From NCBI GenBank assembly GCA_031310005.1, contig CM062383.1, forward strand, positions 2,666,001 to 2,730,000: 64,000 nt of DNA, written 5' to 3'. The notes beneath the pieces are model-generated. The model saw only the letters and a program-made list of their open reading frames with translations. It had not been told where the DNA came from and ran no database searches. Positions 56,365 through 64,000 of this stretch are shown in pieces. The stretch is from Dactylellina haptotyla. Its lineage: Eukaryota > Ascomycota > Orbiliomycetes > Orbiliales > Orbiliaceae. Position numbers and translations under genes: made by a program. Position 1 is the stretch's first letter; each line of letters opens with the position of its first letter.

Positions 56365-57756
56365 ATGGCGTCCGAATACGAGTCAGTCCGGTCAAAGATC
56401 CTATCAGGTGCAACAAGACGAACGTCTCTTCCAGCCATCGCTACCCCGCCGACACCGATTAATCCACCGCCCACGCAGCCCTCGTCAATATCCCTCCCAA
56501 CTCCCGGTTCTATGATATTTGATTCGTCGGCGCCAGATTGCTCCTCCTTCATATCATCATTAGCAATTCACATTAGAACTCTTTCGGAAACGCGTATTTC
56601 CCAAGGATTTCTGCATTTACACCCGTCCCCTATCCACGATGCCCCGGAGCCGTACCTTGAGAATGCGTTCAGTCACTACAACCAACTCACGGACCTGTTC
56701 CGCCGAATCGACGTCAACCTGTTTAATATCTCCACTTTCCGATTAGAAGTATTTGTCTCCCTTTTATTAACCCGACTAATCCACGGGAGCACATATCTCT
56801 CGCAGTCCGGTACGGATCTCGCGACCACCACCAGAATATGCCACTCAATCTTCACGGGCGCAGGGATAACCGAGCTCAATCTCCCACACACGGCAGGGTA
56901 CCGTTCTGAGCTGGAAACGATAACAGAACAAGGACGCGCTGCTGAATTCGCTACCGTCCTCCGCGGCCGGGAAAGAACAGTACACCATACTAACGCATTA
57001 GTGTATTTCACTCAAAATCTCATCGAGAACGGGGAACTCACCCAAGATCTGGTAAAAGAAACCCACAGGATTTTAGTCAAAGATCACGAAGCCGTAGATA
57101 ACAAAACATGGGAGCAATTCGGCGGATGGTACAGAGATTACCGCGTAGTCCCCGTCACTCGAGCTAACGACGCAATGGCTGATACCGCAGAACCAACACA
57201 AGTACCAACGGATCCGGTTCCTCAACCTGACCGTCCCACGAGCAGTGTTTACTCTGCTACTACTCCTATGGAAGAAAGATGGCTAGACGGTATTCGCTGG
57301 CAGCGACGGGAATCGATTAATCCTGCTGCGGTGGGGATGTACATGTCGAAACTGATATATTCCTACCACGCACAGTTAGCTATGGACCACACGGAGGCGA
57401 AGGACTCCGGTGAAAGTACAGTGTCCGACCCGTTGGCACTTACTGCGTGGCTTGTTTGTGAATTTCTTCACATCCACCCGTTCATTGTAGGGAATGAAGA
57501 GATGAGTAGGATTATCTTGAGTGGTGTTTTGATGAAAGAGTTAGGTATTGTAGCGGTACCTGGGGACGAGAAAGAACCCGGAAGGTTAGAATACTTGGGA
57601 ATACTGGAAAGAGCCAAAGAAAGACATCAAGGTGATGTTGAGAAGGTGGCTACAGGAGGAGGTGAGGAAGAGGCGTACGCGGAATTCGCAGCGCTAATCG
57701 TGAAGAAGGCAATATCTTGCGCTGAGGAACTTGCTGCCATGGTTGGAAGCTCTTAG
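56365..57756 (+). CDS. Fic/Fido-domain protein with degenerate active site
   Basis: Single exon, 463 residues. Helical Fic-fold protein: an N-terminal Pro/Ser/Thr-rich leader (~1-60), a helical domain, then NALVYFTQNLIENGELTQDLVKETHRILV and the core loop FLHIHPFIVGNEEMSR at ~368-383. Fic enzymes transfer AMP or other groups using HPFx(D/E)GNGR. Here His371, Pro, Phe, Gly and Asn remain, but the acidic residue is Val and the GNGR Gly and Arg are both Glu. The usual inhibitory motif (S/T)xxxE(G/N) seems represented by TRLIHG (136-141), with His in place of Glu. Catalytic Fic activity is therefore doubtful; a binding role is possible. ATG 56365 is the first in frame. Confidence 0.85.
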   Translation: MASEYESVRSKILSGATRRTSLPAIATPPTPINPPPTQPSSISLPTPGSMIFDSSAPDCSSFISSLAIHIRTLSETRISQGFLHLHPSPIHDAPEPYLENAFSHYNQLTDLFRRIDVNLFNISTFRLEVFVSLLLTRLIHGSTYLSQSGTDLATTTRICHSIFTGAGITELNLPHTAGYRSELETITEQGRAAEFATVLRGRERTVHHTNALVYFTQNLIENGELTQDLVKETHRILVKDHEAVDNKTWEQFGGWYRDYRVVPVTRANDAMADTAEPTQVPTDPVPQPDRPTSSVYSATTPMEERWLDGIRWQRRESINPAAVGMYMSKLIYSYHAQLAMDHTEAKDSGESTVSDPLALTAWLVCEFLHIHPFIVGNEEMSRIILSGVLMKELGIVAVPGDEKEPGRLEYLGILERAKERHQGDVEKVATGGGEEEAYAEFAALIVKKAISCAEELAAMVGSS

Positions 57757-58484
57757 GTGTATTTTTGGAGGTTTCCAGGGATCCGAGGGCCTAAAAGCGA
57801 GTTTTGCAAGATTATCGTCACACAGCCTTGCAGCCAGCGATCGCGATATGGTGGAGCTCGAGGCTCGGCTATTGTGTAACCGTTTTGTTGATTGTAAAAC
57901 TTGTATTCTTTGTATACATGCATGCATGCAAAACTATATTCGATAACGCTACGTAATCAGGCCTCGTCACGAAGCTGTAGATACTTTCCCGTCTCGCATC
58001 TGCTTCGCCATTGGTTTGCGACGTCTCTCTTGAAATGTATCATCGCCTCAGCAGACTATTGACTGTTTTCAACTCCAACGGCTCGTATCAGATGGAATCT
58101 CCCAATATTCTGCAAATTCATAAAACGGCTACGTAGAAAGCCACAACAAGAAGACGGCAAATCGATCAAATCGAAAATCAAGAATACAAATTAGAAAAGA
58201 AAACAAGTTGCGAAGACTCAAAAATTTCGCAAATCAGTAAACTTGCAGAATCGACAAAAACATCGATACAATATCATTCCTAGATCAACTCACACATCCT
58301 TCCTAAATCCAACACTTCCAAGTTCCAAATCTTGAGTGAATCTCCAAACTAGCCAAGTCTCAGCTATCAAAATCTAGGCAGAAGTTTACTGATATTTGAT
58401 ATCTGACTCGCGATAGCTAGCAGGAAACCTCTTCGGCATCGCTCTCGCCACTCGCGTACTCGGGGTCCTCACGAAACCGGTTTC
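57757..58484. other. Intergenic, likely promoter or 5' exon region of the next gene
   Basis: 728 bp with no clear coding exon. It should contain the real start of the gene at 58485 if that gene has an upstream exon. Confidence 0.5.
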
Positions 58485-59741
58485 GTGAAAAATTTCATCG
58501 TGGCCTCTCGAGGAGACATCGGTGATTCCTATCCTTCAGCCTCGAGATCGGAATCTTCCGTTTCTCCCATCAACCTAGCCACCGTGAACAGTCATCAAGC
58601 GGAATCTAGATCTGCGATCGCAGAAGAGGCGAGGATGAAAGAGGCGAAACCCACACGAATTCTCCAACAACCGTCCCCTTCTGCACGTCTGAAACACGAG
58701 CCTCTCGACACTGACCTATCCAGCCTCGATACCACGGATGCCTTTATATTCGGTGCCGCAACATATCTCCCAACCACGGATGCAGTAAGACACGACATTC
58801 GCAGTCAGGAAGAAGAAGACGAAGAAGGCTGGCGATTCCTGTACGACCATCCGACCAAAGTTACCCCTGCGCCGACCTCCAGATACGGATCCTCGTTGAC
58901 ACCATGTAAGGATTTATATTTACACCCCCCATTCTTATTCCCCGATGGCCCCCAACAATACCCCGATATCGATAGCCTTATCGATCCCGCCCTTTTAGGA
59001 ATCCGCCAGCCGCGGCCGTGGGATTCTCACACGTACGCACAGCAAGAAGGCTCTAACGCAGCCACCGCAGCACCCAAGTCTCAGCCTCTTCCAAAACAAG
59101 CTTCCCAAGCCCGCTCCGGCGACCGCCACCGATATCATAAAATTCCGATGAACATAAATCCTGCAGCTGCGTTTCTACAGCTGCAGGACTTCGCTTGCCA
59201 CAAGAAACATCCAGGCAGCAGCAGCAGCAGCAATGCTTCGCTGTCAACATCGCCGTTGTATCAGCCTAGAGTCACAAGTACAAGTCTCGTGAAAACTGAA
59301 AACCCTACGCCGTCCTGCATATCTCAACCTTGCCACCACGAGCCTTCTAGATCTTCCCTCCTCATTCGAGAAGAACAGAATACAAGTAACCCATCACATG
59401 ACCAATATAAACCATCCAATACCTGCACATCAACCTACCCCCTCCCCTCAAACTTCCTCCCAACATACCCACACACGCACACCGTCCACTTCCCCCTCTG
59501 CGGCCACACCGTCACAGACCACATCCACCTCCCCCACCGCCGTCCCCGCGTGAAACTCTGCATCTGCCCAAACATCCCCACTGTTCTTCCGAAGATATCC
59601 CGCACCGGAGACTCTACCGCTAGTCGAGAAGAAATAAAAATCACAGGCGCAGAATTACAACTCGAGCTAGACACCACGCGAGCGTGCGATATTTGTCAGG
59701 AAAACGCAAAGAGGAAACGAAGGGTAAGGTATCCCGTATAA
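58485..59741 (+). CDS. Unrecognised protein with Ser/Pro-rich body and Cys/His-rich C terminus
   Basis: Open frame of about 418 codons ending at 59741. The first in-frame ATG is at 58635, but protein-like sequence (Ser/Gly/Asp/Ala-rich) begins near 58485 without an ATG, so either a 5' exon is missing or translation starts at 58635 (368 residues). Most of the chain is low-complexity Ser/Pro/Gln/His. The C terminus is different: TVHFPLCGHTVTDHIHLPHR, VKLCICPN and ACDICQENAKRKRRVRY. The spacing of Cys and His (CGH, CIC, C-x2-C) suggests a metal-binding element followed by a basic patch. I do not recognise the family. Confidence 0.65.
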   Translation: MKNFIVASRGDIGDSYPSASRSESSVSPINLATVNSHQAESRSAIAEEARMKEAKPTRILQQPSPSARLKHEPLDTDLSSLDTTDAFIFGAATYLPTTDAVRHDIRSQEEEDEEGWRFLYDHPTKVTPAPTSRYGSSLTPCKDLYLHPPFLFPDGPQQYPDIDSLIDPALLGIRQPRPWDSHTYAQQEGSNAATAAPKSQPLPKQASQARSGDRHRYHKIPMNINPAAAFLQLQDFACHKKHPGSSSSSNASLSTSPLYQPRVTSTSLVKTENPTPSCISQPCHHEPSRSSLLIREEQNTSNPSHDQYKPSNTCTSTYPLPSNFLPTYPHTHTVHFPLCGHTVTDHIHLPHRRPRVKLCICPNIPTVLPKISRTGDSTASREEIKITGAELQLELDTTRACDICQENAKRKRRVRYPV

Positions 59742-60597
59742 TAATAACATCAAAGCCCATCTCGAAAGGATCTGTAGCCCACAAGCGGATAAATGAATAT
59801 AAATTATCGTCACAAATATCCGGTGGGTCGTCATTTGTCTCGCAAACCAGTCGTCATATCGAAAGTCTACTTCAGAAGCTGGCTGTGGTAAAGGAATCAA
59901 GATGACCCGCAAAAATATGCCATATTTATCCAAAGTATCCACCCGTCAGTCACAGCTTATCTGATACTTCCGGCACATCCGCCGCCTTATTCACCCAGAA
60001 GGAAACCCTACAATGTGATGGTTTTGAGAATAGGTTTAGGTTTTTGAACTCGCTACACACTGCAGCGATAATACTATGTATTAACTAAGGAGGATGTATG
60101 ACCAAGCGAATGTTCTCCGTATACAAAGATCGAAAAATAAAATAAAACAGAAAAAATAAAATAAAAAGGAAGAATTTAAAAAACCCGACGACATATGAAT
60201 AGTCGTAGTAGGAGTGTATATCGCAAAATTCGATAATGGGAGCTCGTTTCGTCAATAGGAATGGTTTAGACACTACCAACATCAAAAAAGAAGATATATC
60301 AAATAAGAAGAAAATAAGAAAGAAAAAAAAGAGGATGGAGAGAATTGAAGAGAAGAAAAATGAAAAAGAACACTTTCGTAAGATAATAAAAAATGCCAAC
60401 AAATGAAACCCTCGATAGAAGAAACTTTCCATGCTATTCACAATGGTCCCCCCGTTTTTTTTGTTTGCTTGTGTAAACACACTCTTCACCAATGCATGCA
60501 TGCAGGCTTGCTTTACTTCCCTACCTTTTTTTTTGACTACCAACTATATACCCCCCTTCTCACAAAATACAGGCCTATGATACCATATAATCCATAT
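59742..60597. other. Convergent 3' region, A/T-rich
   Basis: Between the 3' ends of two convergent genes. Long A-rich tract on the plus strand at 60120-60380; no gene signal (the minus-strand open frame here is Phe/Leu/Ser-only and arises from that tract). Confidence 0.6.
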
Positions 60598-63349
60598 TTA
60601 TGTCCAAACAGGAGCCTTGATCAAAATACTCTTCCCTCTGACCTCCACAGCCATGAATCCAGCAACTCTAACCTTCTCCAAACCGGGCTGGTTCTGCGGC
60701 ACTGGGCTGGTAACAGAATTCTCAGGCTTCGCCGTGGGATCCGCCAAACTCGTCTGGCTCGGATTTGGCTGACTCTGTGCCACCTGCTGCGGCGGCGGAG
60801 GCTGCGCGGAAGAACCGCCTGTCGCCCCCGTAATCTTGCCCTTGATGCCCTTGAACACGCTCGGCTTCTTCGCCGTATCCCCGCCCTTAACGCTGTTCGA
60901 CGGGTGCAAGCCGGGATCGTCCTTCGGCGGCGGCGGCGGGGTGTTACCCTGCTTGTCCACCTGGGAGACGGGCATGCCGTCCACTAGAATCGCGGCCTTA
61001 TCGCCCTCCACGGCAAGCAACGGCTGCAGCCCGGTCTCCCCGCGCATAAACACGCCGTCAAACTTCTCGCCGGGCAGCGGATACCAGACCCTCACGTCTC
61101 GGCTCTCCATCGGCAAGTTCTCCAACAAGCCGATGCTGATTTCGATAATCGTCGCCACACCGCCAGGCAACCCCGCGGGCAACGGCTCGTTCAAATGCAT
61201 CGCCAAGCTGGCCATCAACTTCTCCTCCAGCCCTTCCTTCAATTTCTTCACGTTATCCCGCCCCGTTTGCCCGTCAATAATGGGCTTGACACCGTCAATG
61301 GTGCTCATCCGCCACTGGCAGACCTTGTGGCTCAGATTATCGTCTTCCTCGATACTCTGCGGCTGGGGACTATTCCGCCGGATGCCATTCTCGATGCCCT
61401 TGAGGGTCGAGCTGATGCCAACATCAAGCGCAGGGTGGAAGTAGCGGTCCAGGATCTCGTCCACCACCCAGCGGCTGATGGCTGCTCGGCCGACGACGGT
61501 CATCTCTCGGCCGCCCTTCAATTCAGCTCCCGGGTTGACGACGGGCTGCAGCCAGCCGGGGATAACCTTCCACGACTGACGGATCTCGAAGGCCAAGTTC
61601 TTGATGGCGCCGTCGAGTCGCTCGAAGCGGGAGCTGTACTGGTTATCGTCGAGGGCGGTGCGAGAGAGCGCCATGCGCTGGCTAGCCATGGTGTTCTGCA
61701 GACGCTCGATTTCCGCCGCGCGGTCAAAATAGAGGTTCTTGACCTTGCGGTATTTAGTTTCTATGTGACGTAAATTAGATCCACCATTTTTCATAATTGA
61801 TATAAATATAGATATAAAAAAAAGGTAACTTACGCAAAACATCAAACTCGGTCATGAGAGCTTGCACATGGCCTGGTGGCATACCAGATGCATGGCCAGT
61901 CGCGGCGCCGGAGCCACCATTGCCCTCGGGCTTACCGGTGGGCGTGGCACGTCCGTCAGCTGCTGCCGACTGTGGGTTTCCGGACATTGTGTCTACGGTA
62001 TGAACGGAAGTTCCAGGGCTGACTGGAGCGTTGGTGTTTGGAGAGTGAGCGGTCAGAGCAGCACCTGGGTGGTTTGTGTTAATTTCCAAAGCAGATAGAT
62101 CAGAAGAGCTTCTGGCAAAGGGAGCAGTTTGCGGGGGCTTGATCTGCTGCTGCGAAGGTTGACTTTTGTGGCCTGGATATTGCTGCTGAGGGGGCGGTTG
62201 ACGCTGGCCCTGAGGGTTTTGCAGATTAGGAGTCTTTGGTGGACCTTGCTGTTGCTGCTGCTGCTGCTGCTGCTGTTGTTGTTGTGAATGAGCTGGGTCA
62301 GTTCCGTACTGGCCTGTAGCGATATTATAATAAGGCTGAGGCTGGCCGGGGCTCTGAGCGAGCGGACTGACAATCGAGGGAGGGCGGTTCTGCTGCGAAT
62401 AGGCGGGAGCGTCGGTGTCTGACCTCTTGAGACCGCGGAGAGCTTCGACTTGCTCGCGAGTGGGAGCGGGGGGCAGCAGGCTCTGAGGGCGGGGAGACTT
62501 GACAGGTTCAGGGATGTAGTGCTTGTTCTCGTCTACCCGCTGGGGGATATTGGGAGACTGCTGGGGAGAAGGGTTTGACTTGCGGGTGGAGAGTCTCCTG
62601 CCGATTGACGAGGAGGAGGAGGAGCCGTCCTGAGACTGGTCGTGCTTGCTGCTGCGGTGGAACAAACCGCTGAGGGGGTTGCTGGAGGAGGTCTCCTTTG
62701 ATTGGAGAGGCTTTCTCAGAGTAGATTTGGCTGGGACGGGGGCAGACGCGGGGACGTCACCAGCGGGACCCTGCTGGAGCTGGTGGTGGAGCTGGTGGTA
62801 CTGCTGCTGCTCGTATGCGGTGCTGCTCGAGGTGGTGCTCGAGTAGGACCGGGCGTCCGAGGTGTTGTTATCGGGCACCAGCGTTTGCTGACTTTCAGCC
62901 GCACCGCTGGACTGGCGAATCAGACCGGCGGGCAGGTAGGGGAGGGTCTCCTGCTGGTGGGAGGAGGAGGACGAGGTGGGCGGAGGGCCGGAGACGGACG
63001 AGTGTCGTGCGGGGCCGCGATTCTGGTTCTGTTGTTGTTGATTCTGTTGTTGCTGCTGCTGTTGTTGGAGGATGTGCTGCTGGAGCTGCTGCTGCTGCTG
63101 CTGCTGGACGGCTTGTTGGAGGGCGGCCTGCTGCTGGGCGGAGAGCGACTCGGGCGGGGGCGAGTAGGCCTGGTACTCCTGCTGGTGGACGGGCGGGCCG
63201 GCCTGGAGCTGCTGCGGGTGTTGGAGGTGAGGTTGAGGTTGGTGAGGGGAGGGCAGAGAGGTGGACGAGACGTTGTTTCCGGTGGGCAGAGCCGTCGCGG
63301 AGCGGTTCTGCTTGTGGTTGTTGAAGAAGGACGAGATGGGCCCGGGCAT
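60598..63349 (-). CDS. Large Gln-rich protein with conserved C-terminal helical domain, function unknown
   Basis: Two exons: 63349..61834 and 61760..60598, 892 residues. The N-terminal half is disordered and Gln/Pro/Ser-rich, with polyglutamine runs (up to 13 Gln, CAG/CAA encoded) at ~62250-62290 and 63020-63120. From ~residue 500 a folded region begins across the 73-bp intron (EFDVLQTKYRKVKNLYFDRA), continuing ERLQNTMASQRMALSRTALDD, IRQSWKVIPGWLQPVV and ISRWVVDEILDRYFHP. It includes a coiled-coil start. The C terminus has KGIKGKITGATGG and ends VEVRGKSILIKAPVWT. I recall similar fungal proteins carried as hypothetical, but no tested function. The start MPGPISSFFNNHKQNR was chosen as the first ATG. 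Confidence 0.82.
62251..62290 (-). repeat. CAG/CAA polyglutamine tract
   Basis: In-frame run coding 13 Gln within the large Gln-rich protein; mostly CAG with CAA at one end, a length-variable type of tract. Confidence 0.85.
63020..63122 (-). repeat. Interrupted polyglutamine region
   Basis: Several Gln runs broken by Leu, His, Ile and Asn within the same protein, mixed CAG/CAA codons. Confidence 0.8.
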
Positions 63350-64000
63350 GGCGAAGGAGGGACGGAGGTGCGGTGCTCCTGGTAGCTACTTACCTGTTTT
63401 ATTCTTCTATTCTGTATCTTACTCGTATTATTTTTTTTTTATTCTTATTTCACGTTTATTTTCCAGTCGAAGCCCCCCCGAAAATCGAGTCGAATTGCTG
63501 CAATCGTCGGTATAAAAAAAGGGCTTGTGCAGCGAATTAGGGCGCGGGGATTAAGGCTTAAAGGAGCACTACTAAGCAAGAAGATGCCTGAGGATGCCCG
63601 CTCTCCTGAGTGAGTCCAGTCGGCAATGTGCGTACCGTACGTGCGTAAGTGCAATGGAGGTCTGGTATGTAGGTACGTTACGTGCTTAGCTCGACTTAGT
63701 GCTACCGTCACCGTGCGAATAGCTCGCCTGCTAGCTAACTAACCAGCTGCTGAAACGTAGCGGTGTTGGCTGGGAGAAAGGAGGGGACGAGAGATAGGAA
63801 GGAGGGGCAGGAAAACGGGGGGTGGAGAGCGCGGAGATTCCAAATAGCGAAACGGAGCCCATTGGCCTCGCCAGTTTTAATCAATTCGAATCAGAGAATC
63901 CGATCGCGAACGGGTCAGTGTAACGGACGTACGTGAAAGGGGAGGAAGAGGATCTCTGTCCTGTCTCGTCGTTCCTGCCGTCAGCCCGGGTACAAAGACA
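63350..64000. other. Upstream region of the Gln-rich protein gene
   Basis: 5' leader and promoter of the gene starting at 63349; contains a T-rich tract near 63430. No other gene visible to the window edge. Confidence 0.6.

Noticed and set aside
60085-60543. 152-codon minus-strand Phe/Leu/Ser-rich open frame
   Set aside because: Generated by the A-rich 3' flank tract; no coding composition.
61195-61773. 192-codon plus-strand open frame
   Set aside because: Antisense to the conserved second exon of the Gln-rich protein gene.
62702-63385. 227-codon plus-strand open frame rich in Leu/Gly/Val
   Set aside because: Antisense image of the polyglutamine coding region; composition follows from the CTG complement of CAG codons.

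Overview
The window is nuclear DNA of a filamentous ascomycete (Pezizomycotina; a leotiomycete-like fungus is my best guess, from gene content and intron style only). Most coding genes are split by short introns of about 50-75 bp (GT...AG, often with a CTAAC-like branch site). Genes are well spaced on both strands, and a nuclear tRNA with an intron at position 37/38 is present. I saw no transposon, viral fossil, CRISPR array or bacterial-style operon.

Layout. 1-1719: 5' part of a secreted protein gene that runs off the left edge. 2509-4387: class II cAMP phosphodiesterase. 7939-16265: four F-box genes in tandem on the minus strand. 17646-23263: conserved genes (fatty acid 2-hydroxylase, a Poc4-type proteasome assembly chaperone, an Ssh4-type SPRY ubiquitin-ligase adaptor). 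25877-25984: tRNA-Lys(UUU). 26929-31059: three tandem secreted-protein genes. 31511-43790: PAP2 lipid phosphatase, Zn2Cys6 transcription factor, ribosomal protein uS7 (RPS5) and a full-size ABCB transporter. 44104-47247: two more secreted-protein genes. 47797-48585: a fifth F-box gene. 49467-54351: an RBM39-like splicing factor and a membrane-anchored aspartic-protease-like protein without catalytic motifs. 56365-63349: a Fic-fold protein with a degenerate active site, an unrecognised protein with a Cys-rich C terminus, and an 892-residue protein with long glutamine tracts.

The most unusual theme is a dispersed family of six divergent secreted proteins (1-1719, 26929-27936, 28125-29480, 29791-31059, 44104-45069, 45355-47247). 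All have a signal peptide, an aromatic-x-x-x-F-like start to the mature chain, a weak core of the form hydrophobic-A-F-Y ... C ... hydrophobic-I-x-Y-Y, and an acidic disordered tail. I cannot assign them to a known family. Together with the F-box array they look like lineage-specific expansions placed between housekeeping genes. Two other proteins keep an enzyme fold but seem to have lost catalysis (Fic, aspartic protease). The ABC gene carries a GC-AG intron hidden inside an open frame, and the transcription factor has a 24-nt micro-exon inside its zinc cluster.

Exon coordinates were derived by hand from splice consensus, frame continuity and family conservation. For every multi-exon gene with a resolved start the exon lengths add up to whole codons. 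N termini of the phosphodiesterase (2509-4387) and the 58485-59741 gene are unresolved.
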